Below the pieces are notes generated by a model, which saw only the letters and a program-made list of their open reading frames with translations, made no database searches and was not told the DNA's origin. From positions 1-64,000 of the forward strand of contig NZ_JAFMZK010000005.1 in the NCBI RefSeq assembly GCF_029105185.1: 64,000 nt of DNA, written 5' to 3'. The number at the start of each line of letters is the position of its first letter. The stretch's first letter is position 1. Origin of the DNA: Aliiroseovarius sp. Z3. GTDB lineage: Bacteria > Pseudomonadota > Alphaproteobacteria > Rhodobacterales > Rhodobacteraceae. Positions 18,827-28,266 of the stretch are shown here, piece by piece. A program made the translations under genes and the position numbers.

Positions 18827-20179
18827 GTGGTTGACAAACTTTTCGGAACCGATGGCGTGCGCGGGCTGGCAAACAGCTGGCCGATGACCGCTGAAATGGC
18901 TTTGAAACTTGGCGCAGCCGCTGGCCGTCACTTTCGCCGTGACGGGTCGAACGGCCATCGGGTTGTGATCGGCAAGGATACGCGATTGTCGGGTTATATG
19001 CTGGAAAACGCGTTGACCGCGGGTTTGACCTCGACCGGTATGAACGTGTTGTTGCTTGGTCCGGTGCCGACACCTGCCGTGGGGCGATTGACTCATTCGA
19101 TGCGGGCTGATCTGGGGATCATGATTTCGGCCTCGCACAACCCCTATCATGACAACGGCATCAAGTTCTTCGGCCCCGATGGTTTCAAATTGTCGGACGA
19201 GGACGAGGCAGAGATCGAACGCCTTGTGCATCATGGGGTTGAACCGGTGCAGAACCAGAACATCGGGCGCGCCAAGCGGATCGACGAAGGGCGGATGCGC
19301 TATACTGAATACCTCAAAACCACCTTCCCGGAAAACAAGCGCCTGACGGGCATCAAGGTCGTGATCGACTGCGCCAATGGCGCCGCCTATCGCACCGCGC
19401 CGGAAACACTTTGGGAGCTGGGGGCCGAGATCGTACCGGTGGGCGTTGCGCCGGACGGCACGAATATCAACAAAGGGTGCGGATCGACCGATACGGCTTT
19501 GGCCGCGCGGACGGTCGTGGAAACCGGGGCTGATCTGGGCATCTGTCTGGACGGTGACGCCGACCGCATCATGATCATCGACGAAAAAGGGCAGGTCGCA
19601 GATGGTGACCAGATCATGGGCCTGTTTGCCAGCCATTGGGCCAGCGAGGGGCGCTTGAAAGGTGGCAAATTGGTCGCGACCGTCATGTCCAATCTTGGGC
19701 TTGAACGGTTCATGGCCGCCAACGGGCTAGAGCTTCTGCGGACCAAGGTCGGCGACCGGCATGTGGTCGAGGCGATGCGCGCCGGGGGATACAATCTGGG
19801 CGGCGAGCAGTCAGGCCATATTGTAATGACCGATTTTGCGACAACGGGCGATGGTCTGCTGGCAGGTATTCAGTTTCTGGCCTGTATGATCGAAACTGGT
19901 AAACCTGCATCCGAGCTGTGTAAAGTGTTCGACACTGTGCCGCAGCTTCTGAAAAATGTCCGCTATTCTGCAGGGCAAACACCGTTGGAGGCGGATCGTG
20001 TGAAAGCCGTCATCTCGGACGCCGAGACGAAACTGAACGGGCAGGGGCGTTTGTTGATCCGCAAGTCAGGCACGGAACCCCTGATCCGCGTCATGGCAGA
20101 ATGCGAGGATGACGCATTGCTGGCCGAGGTCGTTGACGGCATCGTGGCCGAGGTGGAAACTGTTGCGTCAGGGGGCTGA
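18827..20179 (+). CDS. glmM: Phosphoglucosamine mutase
   Basis: GlmM interconverts glucosamine-6-phosphate and glucosamine-1-phosphate on the way to UDP-GlcNAc, for peptidoglycan and LPS. It has 450 residues and starts at GTG 18827 ([13 protein letters not shown]), the standard GlmM N terminus, with AAGAGAGAG upstream. The catalytic phosphoserine is in [14 protein letters not shown] (Ser 103), the metal-binding loop is DGDADR and the phosphate-binding loop is [12 protein letters not shown]. The 3' end overlaps the convergent transporter gene by 12 bases. Confidence 0.97.
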   Translation: MVDKLFGTDGVRGLANSWPMTAEMALKLGAAAGRHFRRDGSNGHRVVIGKDTRLSGYMLENALTAGLTSTGMNVLLLGPVPTPAVGRLTHSMRADLGIMISASHNPYHDNGIKFFGPDGFKLSDEDEAEIERLVHHGVEPVQNQNIGRAKRIDEGRMRYTEYLKTTFPENKRLTGIKVVIDCANGAAYRTAPETLWELGAEIVPVGVAPDGTNINKGCGSTDTALAARTVVETGADLGICLDGDADRIMIIDEKGQVADGDQIMGLFASHWASEGRLKGGKLVATVMSNLGLERFMAANGLELLRTKVGDRHVVEAMRAGGYNLGGEQSGHIVMTDFATTGDGLLAGIQFLACMIETGKPASELCKVFDTVPQLLKNVRYSAGQTPLEADRVKAVISDAETKLNGQGRLLIRKSGTEPLIRVMAECEDDALLAEVVDGIVAEVETVASGG

Positions 20180-21085
20180 ACGTTTGGGTCCGCGAAGCAT
20201 TTGTTCTAAGCTCCGCCACTGACTGACCGCCAGCCCGGTCAGGATCATCGCTAGAGCAATATAGAAGCGCAAGGGCAGTGCTTCGGACAAGACCCAAGCG
20301 CCGAATACCATGGACCAAACGGGCACTTGGTAGTTCACCAGCGTCATGAAAACGGAACCTGCGCTGCGGATGATTGACACCCTCAGCAATGTTGCCAGAG
20401 CGGTTGGAACCAGACCCAACACGATGATGGCCAGCCCGGAACGCGATCCCGACCAGCCCGGAACGCCTTCTGTTGCAAGCATGATTGGCAACAAAACGAC
20501 GGAGCCGACGACAAGCGTCATCGCGGCCAAGGTGACTGGATCGACCGGCGGACAACGCCGCGTAAAAATGGAAGCAACCGAGTAACACAACGCGGCCCCG
20601 ATACAGGCCAATTGCGCCAGCGGCTCGGCCCCTTGCCCAAGCTGCGCCAAGCCCGGTCCGATCAACACCAAAGCGCCGCTAAATCCCAATGACACGCCAA
20701 TAAATTTCCGCGTGTTCAATGGTTCGTCAGAGAAGAAGTGAGCAAGCGGAAGCACCATCAAAGGGATGGCAGCCATCGACAGGCCGGCAAATGCAGACGG
20801 CACGTATTGTTGGCCCCAACTCAGCAGAACAAAGGGCAGGGCCGTCGATAGAAGTCCGATCCAGACGATATAGCCCCACAACGTGCGGTTCCAGCCTGGC
20901 ATGCTGCGCCCAGTGGCCATCATCACGGCGAAAAGGGCGATTGCGCCCAGCGTTGTGCGGGCGGTTGCAACCGTGACGGGGCCATAGCCTTCAAGCGCAA
21001 TGGACACGACCATGAAGGTCGCGCCCCAGATTAGGCCCAGAGCGATAACGCCGCCCCAATCAAGACGTGTGGGATTGTCAGTCAT
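20168..21085 (-). CDS. EamA/DMT-superfamily membrane transporter
   Basis: A 305-residue protein with about ten membrane segments in two EamA halves. [14 protein letters not shown] in the first half and the [15 protein letters not shown]-like segment in the second half (here [11 protein letters not shown]) are typical of RhaT/EamA permeases. The substrate is unknown. It is divergent from the ArsR gene, with 79 bases between the starts; two ArsR-type palindromes sit in that gap near the arsR start, so co-regulation is possible. Its stop lies within the last codons of glmM. Confidence 0.86.
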   Translation of the reverse strand: MTDNPTRLDWGGVIALGLIWGATFMVVSIALEGYGPVTVATARTTLGAIALFAVMMATGRSMPGWNRTLWGYIVWIGLLSTALPFVLLSWGQQYVPSAFAGLSMAAIPLMVLPLAHFFSDEPLNTRKFIGVSLGFSGALVLIGPGLAQLGQGAEPLAQLACIGAALCYSVASIFTRRCPPVDPVTLAAMTLVVGSVVLLPIMLATEGVPGWSGSRSGLAIIVLGLVPTALATLLRVSIIRSAGSVFMTLVNYQVPVWSMVFGAWVLSEALPLRFYIALAMILTGLAVSQWRSLEQMLRGPKRSAP

Positions 21086-21140
21086 GATCCTGACTTATCC
21101 TGTGAAGTTCGTGATGTCATCCGTCGAAAATTGCAATTCA

Positions 21141-21173
21141 GTAAGTTTTAGCTTACGGTAAGTCATGGCTTAC
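21141..21173. promoter_or_regulatory. Two tandem palindromic operators at the arsR-SRPBCC start
   Basis: GTAAG-N6-CTTAC occurs at 21141-21156 and again at 21158-21173, start-to-start 17 bases apart. The second copy covers the ATG (21165) of the ArsR gene. Two identical palindromes with different centres strongly suggest autoregulation by the ArsR protein. They may also affect the divergent DMT gene. Confidence 0.72.
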
Positions 21174-21479
21174 CAAGAATCACTTTCTGCCCTTGCGGAC
21201 CCCACGCGGCGCCAGATATTCGAAGCGATCGCGGATGCGCCGCGACCGGTTGGGGAACTGGCGCAGAGCATGCCTGTCAGCCGCCCCGCCGTGTCGCAAC
21301 ATCTAAAGGTGTTGTCGGATGCGGGTCTTGTGATGTGTCGCGTAGATGGTGCCCGCCGGATTTATGCCGTGCGCCCGGAGGGGCTTGCACAACTGCGGAT
21401 GTGGCTGGATCGCCACTGGGCCAATGTCATGGATCGTTTTGCTGAAGAAATTAATGGAAAGGAAGGCTTAGATGATTGA
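21165..21479 (+). CDS. ArsR-family winged-helix regulator
   Basis: A 104-residue winged-helix protein: LADPTRRQIFEAI, PVGELAQSMPVSRPAVSQHLKVL recognition helix and RRIYAVRPEGL wing. It lacks the metal-binding Cys motif (ELCVCDL) of metal-sensing ArsR proteins and belongs to the type paired with SRPBCC/AHSA1 genes. Its end overlaps the SRPBCC gene by eight bases. Two tandem palindromes lie over its start. The ligand is unknown. Confidence 0.9.
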   Translation: MAYQESLSALADPTRRQIFEAIADAPRPVGELAQSMPVSRPAVSQHLKVLSDAGLVMCRVDGARRIYAVRPEGLAQLRMWLDRHWANVMDRFAEEINGKEGLDD

Positions 21480-21927
21480 TCCAATTGTGAAAACAGTCGA
21501 GGTCGCCTGTGACCCCGACCGCGCCTTCGATGTATTCGTAAACCGCACTTCGTCGTGGTGGCCGCTTGATGGTCACGCCGTCTCTGCTGGTCAGGGAAAA
21601 GCGGCACTTGCCGTTACCATCGAACCGCGTGTCGGTGGTGCCGTTTATGAAACAATGTTCGATGGCTCCCGCGCCGATTGGGGTAAAGTTTTGGAGTTTG
21701 AGGCCGGCCAGAAACTCGCCATGACATGGCATCCGGGCAACAACGCCGAAGCACCCACGCGTGTCGATGTGGCTTTTGAAGCGCTGGATCAGGGCAAAAC
21801 ACGTGTGACGCTGACCCATTCGGGTTGGGAGGTCTGGGGAGAAAATGCCGAAGCACGACGCGGCAGCTATGATGGCGGTTGGGACAATGTGCTTGGCAAC
21901 AGCTACGCCGGAGCGTTTGCGGATTGA
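21472..21927 (+). CDS. SRPBCC (AHSA1-type) domain protein
   Basis: A 151-residue START-like/AHSA1 fold: KTVEVACDPDRAFDVFVNRTSSWWP at the N terminus, EPRVGGAVYE, WGKVLEFEAGQKLAMTWHPG in the middle and TRVTLTHSGWE near the end. Such proteins have a hydrophobic pocket and are commonly encoded directly after an ArsR regulator, as here with an 8-base overlap. The actual ligand or function is unknown. A strong bidirectional terminator follows. Confidence 0.87.
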   Translation: MIDPIVKTVEVACDPDRAFDVFVNRTSSWWPLDGHAVSAGQGKAALAVTIEPRVGGAVYETMFDGSRADWGKVLEFEAGQKLAMTWHPGNNAEAPTRVDVAFEALDQGKTRVTLTHSGWEVWGENAEARRGSYDGGWDNVLGNSYAGAFAD

Positions 21928-21933
21928 ACCACG

Positions 21934-21964
21934 AAAAAAGGGCGGCACCACTGGCCGCCCTTTC
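21934..21964. terminator. Bidirectional intrinsic terminator (SRPBCC gene / ilvC)
   Basis: A GGGCGG/CCGCCC stem is flanked by an A6 run on one side and TTTC on the other, between the convergent stops at 21927 and 21982. It can serve both strands. Confidence 0.85.
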
Positions 21965-21981
21965 GCTGACAAATGTCAGTC

Positions 21982-23139
<1,158 letters not shown>

Positions 23140-23141
23140 TC

Positions 23142-23597
23142 ATGCTTGATGACACTGACAGACGCATACTCAGACAGATGCAGGCCGATCCGACGATGGC
23201 CTTGCCGGACCTTGCCGACCTGACCGGGATGTCCACATCCCGGCTTGCGCGGCGTATTGAACGGCTGCGGGATCGGGATATCCTGCGCGGCCCGCGCGCC
23301 GTGATCAACTGGCGTGCGTTGGGCTATTCTGTCGAGGTCAGCCTGCGCGTCACCCTGGACAAGACACAAACCCGCGCCTTTGATGACTTCATCGCTGCGG
23401 CACGTGATATTCGCGAGGTGATCGAGATTCAGACGTTTCTGGGCAGGGTCGACCTACGTCTCTCGGTCATCGCGCGCGACATGACGCATTATCAGGCAAT
23501 CTACCGGGATCAGCTTCTGGCCCTACCACATATCGCAGATATCGAGGCGCTGATGCACGTGGCCCGGATCAAATCGGAAGAAACATTGCCCCTATGA
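23142..23597 (+). CDS. Lrp/AsnC-family regulator (first of a tandem pair)
   Basis: A 151-residue protein with an N-terminal AsnC helix-turn-helix (LDDTDRRILRQMQADPTM, then MSTSRLARRIERL) and a C-terminal RAM/ligand-binding domain (residues ~65-145, IREVIEIQTFLGRVDLRLSVIARD). Such proteins sense amino acids. It is divergent from ilvC and overlaps the second Lrp gene by ATGA, so the two are made together and could form hetero-oligomers. The effector is unknown. Confidence 0.9.
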   Translation: MLDDTDRRILRQMQADPTMALPDLADLTGMSTSRLARRIERLRDRDILRGPRAVINWRALGYSVEVSLRVTLDKTQTRAFDDFIAAARDIREVIEIQTFLGRVDLRLSVIARDMTHYQAIYRDQLLALPHIADIEALMHVARIKSEETLPL

Positions 23598-24049
23598 TGG
23601 AACTGGATGACATCGACCGCGCCTTGTTACGCGCCTTGGCCGAGGATGCCACCCAGTCCGCCGGGGCGTTGGGGCGCGAAGTCGGATTAAGCCAACCGGC
23701 GACGTGGCGACGCATCAAACGTCTGACCGATGGCGGAGTGATTGCCGGTCGGCGTCTTGATCTGGACCGTGAAGCGCTGGGATTTGGCGTCGCCGTCTTT
23801 CTGGGCATAAAGCTGGCCACCAAGGGCCGCGTCAGTCTGGAAGATTTTGAACGTGCCGTGTCGGCCATCCCTGAGGTGCAGACGGTCGAACATGTTCTGG
23901 GGATGTATGATTACCGCTTGCGTGTCGTGGCCCGCGACATCGCCGATTTTGAACGCGTGCTCCGGCGTCGGATCATGACGCTGCCCGGGGTGGGCGATGT
24001 GGAAGCCAATGTGCTTATGTCCGAGGAACGGCGACCGGGGCCGATTTGA
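23594..24049 (+). CDS. Lrp/AsnC-family regulator (second of a tandem pair)
   Basis: A 151-residue protein, the same length as the preceding one, with the HTH LDDIDRALLRALAEDATQS...LSQPATWRRIKRL and a RAM domain (VQTVEHVLGMYDYRLRVVARD). It diverges considerably from its neighbour, so this is not a recent duplication. ATG 23594 overlaps the upstream stop; a second ATG at 23597 is directly adjacent. It lies 67 bases before the class V aminotransferase, a plausible target. Confidence 0.9.
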   Translation: MMELDDIDRALLRALAEDATQSAGALGREVGLSQPATWRRIKRLTDGGVIAGRRLDLDREALGFGVAVFLGIKLATKGRVSLEDFERAVSAIPEVQTVEHVLGMYDYRLRVVARDIADFERVLRRRIMTLPGVGDVEANVLMSEERRPGPI

Positions 24050-24116
24050 CGCCTTCCAAACCATGCCGATTTGGGTCACGGTGAACGCAACGCAGAATTT
24101 TGATACGGAGCCTGCC

Positions 24117-25244
24117 ATGAAAGCCCTTTTGCCGGATATCGACCCTGACGGGATGCTGGAATTTTCGGTGGTGTTCACCGACCGGTCCTTGAACCACATG
24201 TCGACCGCCTTTCAGGGGGTGATGAACGATATCTCGACCACGTTGAAAGAGGTTTATAACGCAGATGCCGTGGCCGTCGTGCCCGGCGGTGGCACCTATG
24301 CGATGGAGGCTGTCGCCCGCCAGTTCGCCACCGGCAAACGTGTCATGGTGATCCGCAACGGGTTCTTTTCTTTCCGGTGGAGCCAGATTTTCGAAATGGG
24401 ATCCATTCCGGCAGACGAAACCGTGATGAAAGCGCGCCGGGTCGGCAATGCGCCCGACGCGCCCTTTGCACCCGCCCCGATTGACGAGGTTGTGGCCCGG
24501 ATCAAGGATGACCGCCCCGATGTGGTCTTCGCCCCGCATGTGGAAACCGCCAGCGGGATGATCCTGCCGGATGATTATTTGAAAGCCGTTTCGGATGCCG
24601 TCCATTCGGTGGGGGGCATCTTCGTTCTGGACTGTATCGCGTCAGGCTGCGCATGGGTCGACATGAAGGCGACCGGCGTGGATGTGTTGATCTCGGCCCC
24701 GCAGAAAGGGTGGTCGGCACAGCCTTCTGCCGGGTTGGTGATGATGAACGGCGCTGCGCGCGATCTGGCGAAATCGGTCACGTCGACCTCGTTCGCCGTC
24801 GATCTGGGCAAATGGCTGTCGATCATGGAGGCCTATGAGGGCGGTGGTCACGCCTATCATGCGACCATGCCCACCGATGCCTTGCGGGCATTCCGCGACG
24901 CGATGCTTGAGACCAAGGACTACGGTTTCGACAAGCTCCGAGAAGCACAGTGGGAACAAGGTCGTCGGGTGCGCGAGCTGTTGGCGTCCAAGGGTGTGAA
25001 ATCGGTGGCGGCCGATGGGTTCACCGCGCCGGGGGTGGTTGTGTCCTACACGTCCGACCCTGACATCAAGGCGGGCAAGCCCTTTGCTGCCGAAGGGGTC
25101 CAGATTGCGGCCGGGGTGCCCTTGATGTGCGACGAAGGCGACGACTATTCCAGCTTCCGGCTTGGTCTGTTCGGCCTCGACAAGCTTTACGATGTCGACG
25201 CGAGTGTCGCGCGACTGGATGCTGTTCTGTCGAAAGTGCTTTGA
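24117..25244 (+). CDS. Class V PLP-dependent aminotransferase (alanine-glyoxylate/serine-pyruvate type)
   Basis: A 375-residue fold-type I PLP enzyme related to serine-pyruvate/alanine-glyoxylate aminotransferases. Markers are VVPGGGTYAMEAVARQF near residue 55, HVETASGMILPDDYL, FVLDCIASGCAW (PLP Asp region) and the Schiff-base lysine in SAPQKGWSAQPSAG. I use ATG 24117 (MKALLPDIDPDG); the frame extends upstream into the Lrp gene without homology. Its true substrate is not deducible. It probably belongs to the same unit as, or is controlled by, the two Lrp/AsnC regulators upstream. Confidence 0.87.
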   Translation: MKALLPDIDPDGMLEFSVVFTDRSLNHMSTAFQGVMNDISTTLKEVYNADAVAVVPGGGTYAMEAVARQFATGKRVMVIRNGFFSFRWSQIFEMGSIPADETVMKARRVGNAPDAPFAPAPIDEVVARIKDDRPDVVFAPHVETASGMILPDDYLKAVSDAVHSVGGIFVLDCIASGCAWVDMKATGVDVLISAPQKGWSAQPSAGLVMMNGAARDLAKSVTSTSFAVDLGKWLSIMEAYEGGGHAYHATMPTDALRAFRDAMLETKDYGFDKLREAQWEQGRRVRELLASKGVKSVAADGFTAPGVVVSYTSDPDIKAGKPFAAEGVQIAAGVPLMCDEGDDYSSFRLGLFGLDKLYDVDASVARLDAVLSKVL

Positions 25245-25249
25245 CAATC

Positions 25250-25271
25250 GGCGCGCGGGGTTGCCCGCGCG
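25250..25271. terminator. GC-only stem-loop between convergent genes
   Basis: GCGCGCGGG (25250-25258) pairs with CCCGCGCGC (25263-25271) around a four-base loop, flanked by GACA and TGTC. No T-run follows, so it may be a weak terminator or an mRNA 3'-end stabiliser for the aminotransferase and the convergent small membrane protein gene. Confidence 0.6.
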
Positions 25272-25291
25272 CTGTCAGCCATGATTGGCGA

Positions 25292-25492
25292 TCAACCCTT
25301 GCCGCCCGCCATCATGATCAGCAGAAGATAGATCACAGGAACCGTGGCGACCGCGACCAGCCCGACGCCTGCAAGGCCCATGGTCAGAAATCCAAGCACA
25401 AGTGCCAGCACGATCACGCCGAAAATTCCGAAAGTGATCTTTTCGGCGCGTGCCTCGGCGGCTTTCTGTTCGGGGGTTTGGTCTGTTGTCAT
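25292..25492 (-). CDS. Small membrane protein of unknown function
   Basis: A 66-residue protein with a charged N terminus (TPEQKAAEARAEK) and two closely spaced hydrophobic segments (about residues 20-40 and 43-62), ending GGKG. AGGAGA precedes the ATG at a good distance, which supports real translation. I recognise no family. It stands alone between the aminotransferase and the UbiH-type gene. Confidence 0.7.
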   Translation of the reverse strand: MTTDQTPEQKAAEARAEKITFGIFGVIVLALVLGFLTMGLAGVGLVAVATVPVIYLLLIMMAGGKG

Positions 25493-25590
25493 GACTGTGT
25501 CTCCTGTTCGCTATGGGACAGGGGTATCTTTCACCTGTGAACAGAACGAAATGCGACAATCCGGCCGTGCGGCGGCATGACGCAGCAGGG

Positions 25591-26790
25591 CTATTTCGGG
25601 CCTAATCCCGCCCGCATCACGCGTTTGCGCATCGGGGCGACATCATGCACCGCTTTCAACCCGATCAACCGCACCGCTTGCATGACTCCGTCGCCCGACC
25701 GGGTCACACGGTTGAACAGGTCAATCACGCGGGCACGCCGGGCGATGTCGCTGGCGCGGGCCTTGCCATAGGCCTGCATCATCGGCGGATCGCCCAGTGT
25801 ATCCGGCGCGCTTTCTGCCAGCTCAAGTAAAGCGATCACATCGTTTAACGAGGTGTTCAGACCCTGCGCGCCAATCGGCGGCAGCGCATGTGCGGCTTCG
25901 GCCACCACGGCCACGCGACCTGATGACAGTTGGTCCGCGGTTTGGGTGATGATTGGCCAGACTGATCGGTTGCCTTGCAGGTGCATCCGTCCAAGCAACC
26001 CGGTTGACCGCACGAACATTTCTTCCTCGAAATGGGCGACGGGCATGTTCATCAGTTCGATCGCGCGTGGCCCCTTGTTCATCCAGACAATCGCCGACGC
26101 GTTCTGCCCGTCGATATCCGGCAGCGGAACGATGGTGAAGGGGCCGCCTTCGTTGTAAATCTCGGTCGAGATATTGTCGTGTGGCAGGTCATGCGTGATC
26201 GTGAAGGCCAGCGATTTCTGACCATACCGAGTGGTCGATACCGATATGCCCGCCGCCTCGCGCAAGGGCGAGAATTTGCCGTCCGCGGCAATCCCCATCC
26301 GCGCACGCACGATGTCACCATTGGTCAGCGTCACGATGATTTCACCGGTGCGTTGCACCAGCGACCGAAAGCCGGTGCCGTAAAGCGCCGTTATTCGCGG
26401 CTGATCTTGCAGATAGTCCCAGATTTCCCGCCGCACGACCCAGTTCATCAGGTTCCAGCCGAACGGTTCGTTGCCCATGTCATCCGATTGGAACACCCGG
26501 CGGTCACGGACTTCTGGCGGCCACCCCACTGTGTCGATCACGGCAAGTTGCTCTAATGGTTTGGCGTGGGACTTCAACAATGGCCACAACCCGATCCGGT
26601 CAAACAACTGCCGCGCCGGTTGCAAAAACGCGGTCGAGCGCAGGTCGGACCGGTCGTCATCCGCAGTCACCACCGGCGTGAACGGATCGGCCATGACGAC
26701 GCTGAACCCGGCCTCGGCAAAGGCGGCGGCGGTGACTTGCCCGGCGATGCCGCCGCCAGAGATGAAGATGTCAGCGCTGTGGTCCGTCAT
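25591..26790 (-). CDS. UbiH/UbiF/COQ6-family FAD-dependent hydroxylase
   Basis: A 399-residue flavoprotein monooxygenase of the ubiquinone-biosynthesis type. The N-terminal FAD-binding GGGIAGQVTAAAFAEAGFSV motif, DRSDLRSTAFL, the middle AADGKFSPLREAAGI (DG motif) and the C-terminal VAEAAHALPPIGAQGLN (GD/HxxPP motif) are present. The GD of the last motif reads EA, a small departure. The ring position it acts on is not clear from sequence. It is four bases from the HAD nucleotidase gene upstream on the same strand, so the two are probably cotranscribed. Confidence 0.87.
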   Translation of the reverse strand: MTDHSADIFISGGGIAGQVTAAAFAEAGFSVVMADPFTPVVTADDDRSDLRSTAFLQPARQLFDRIGLWPLLKSHAKPLEQLAVIDTVGWPPEVRDRRVFQSDDMGNEPFGWNLMNWVVRREIWDYLQDQPRITALYGTGFRSLVQRTGEIIVTLTNGDIVRARMGIAADGKFSPLREAAGISVSTTRYGQKSLAFTITHDLPHDNISTEIYNEGGPFTIVPLPDIDGQNASAIVWMNKGPRAIELMNMPVAHFEEEMFVRSTGLLGRMHLQGNRSVWPIITQTADQLSSGRVAVVAEAAHALPPIGAQGLNTSLNDVIALLELAESAPDTLGDPPMMQAYGKARASDIARRARVIDLFNRVTRSGDGVMQAVRLIGLKAVHDVAPMRKRVMRAGLGPK

Positions 26791-26793
26791 GGG

Positions 26794-27468
26794 TCATTCC
26801 TTTGCGTCATCTGGGCAGGCGGCGTCGACAAGCTGGCGCAGGAATGTGGTCAGATTGTCGGTGTGGTGGTGAATGTGGTCGGCGGGGGTCGGGTCAGGGG
26901 CAACATGAACGGTGCGCATACCCAAGGCGTGTGGCACGGCCAGATTGCGCGGATCGTCTTCGAACATTGCCGCCACTTCGGGCGTCAGACCGTCACGGGC
27001 AAACACGGCGTCAAAAGCCGCTAGGTCGGGTTTGGGGTGAAAATCGGCATGTTCCACACCATAAACCGCGTCAAACAGCCCGGCCAACCCCCGCGCGGTC
27101 AGCACCCGTTCGGCATAGGGGGCCGAGCCGTTGGTATAGACGATCTTGCGACCGGGCAGAGACCGGATGTGTTCGGCCAGGGCTGGATCGACCTCCAGAT
27201 GCTCCATCGAGATGTCGTGCACATCATGCAGATAGGGTGCAGGATCGACCCCATGTTCGCGCATCAGCCCGGCCAGCGTGGTGCCGTAGGTTTTCCAATA
27301 GTGCTGTCGAAGCCGGTCAGCTTCGCGCCGGTCCATGCGCAATTCCTGCATCACCCAATTGGTCATGCGAATCTCGATCTGATCGAACAGCCGCGCATGG
27401 GGGGGGTACAGCGTGTTATCCAGGTCGAAGACCCAGGCGCTGACGTGAGAAAACTGATCTTTCACCAT
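26794..27468 (-). CDS. HAD-superfamily pyrimidine 5'-nucleotidase-like phosphatase
   Basis: A 224-residue haloacid-dehalogenase-type phosphatase. Motif I is FDLDNTLYPPH (residues ~14-24), motif II is VYTNGS and motif III/IV lies in HPKPDLAAFD followed by MFEDDPRNL. NTLYPP is typical of the SDT1/PHM8 pyrimidine 5'-nucleotidase group. Its stop is three bases from the UbiH-type start, forming a two-gene unit. Substrate is inferred from family only. Confidence 0.87.
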   Translation of the reverse strand: MVKDQFSHVSAWVFDLDNTLYPPHARLFDQIEIRMTNWVMQELRMDRREADRLRQHYWKTYGTTLAGLMREHGVDPAPYLHDVHDISMEHLEVDPALAEHIRSLPGRKIVYTNGSAPYAERVLTARGLAGLFDAVYGVEHADFHPKPDLAAFDAVFARDGLTPEVAAMFEDDPRNLAVPHALGMRTVHVAPDPTPADHIHHHTDNLTTFLRQLVDAACPDDAKE

Positions 27469-27606
27469 GGCGCGACGCTACTCTTCTTGTCGAAAGGGGG
27501 GAAGGGGGTAAGCCGGATATCTGACCGGATGCGACAGTGTGTGCCCGGTTCGTATTTGCTTTGATCGGTCGTGCGTGGTTATGTAGCGCGATAAAATTCC
27601 CGAAGG

Positions 27607-28266
27607 ATGGACGACGATAGCGTGGCAGACGTTAAACAGGGACAGAAAGACGCCTATGAACTGATCCTCGAAGCGATCGACACAGGCACATACAAACCCG
27701 GCGACCGATTGGTCGAAAGCGAACTGGCAGACAGGTTCGGTGTGTCTCGTACCCCGATCCGCGAGGCGCTTCAGCGGCTTGAAACCCAATCGCTTTTGAC
27801 ACGGGACGGGCGTAGTCTGATCGTTGCCTCGTTGAGCCATAATCAACTGGCCGAACTTTATGTCGTGCGATCCGCGCTTGAGGGGCTGGCCGCGTCACTT
27901 GCGGCCCAACACGCAACACCGGAAGAAATCAGCGTGCTGCGCGACATGGTCGACGAGGATCGGAAGCGACTTTCTGATCCCGCTGCCCTGTCGCGGTCGA
28001 ACAGACGATTCCATAAGCAACTGCATCTTGCGTCCCATAACCGTTATCTGGTGCAGCAGCTTGATCTGGTGCACCGCACGATGGCCCTGCTTGCGACGAC
28101 CTCACTGGCGGCTGAAGGACGAAGCGAAAAAGCAATTTCCGAACATGATGCAATCGTCACCGCGATCGAGGCTCGGGATCAATCGGCAGCGCACGAGGCA
28201 CTCAAGACCCATATCTCAAAAGCGTTCGAAACGCGGATCAAGCTGGATTCAATGGCGGGAGAGTGA
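27607..28266 (+). CDS. GntR-family regulator (FCD domain)
   Basis: A 219-residue regulator with an N-terminal GntR winged helix (YELILEAIDTGTYKPGDRLVESELADRFGVSRTPIREALQRLE, residues ~17-60) and a C-terminal all-helical FCD domain with the metal/ligand His residues in RRFHKQLHLASHN and SEHDAIV. The start may be ATG 27607 or GTG 27622; neither has a well-spaced ribosome binding site. The gene is isolated, and its 3' end overlaps the convergent glycosyltransferase gene by 29 bases. The ligand is unknown, but small carboxylates are usual for the family. Confidence 0.9.
   Translation: MDDDSVADVKQGQKDAYELILEAIDTGTYKPGDRLVESELADRFGVSRTPIREALQRLETQSLLTRDGRSLIVASLSHNQLAELYVVRSALEGLAASLAAQHATPEEISVLRDMVDEDRKRLSDPAALSRSNRRFHKQLHLASHNRYLVQQLDLVHRTMALLATTSLAAEGRSEKAISEHDAIVTAIEARDQSAAHEALKTHISKAFETRIKLDSMAGE

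Noticed and set aside
21141-21173. Promoter elements made of GTAAG/CTTAC repeats
   Set aside because: The second copy covers the start codon, so the repeats fit an operator better than -35/-10 boxes.
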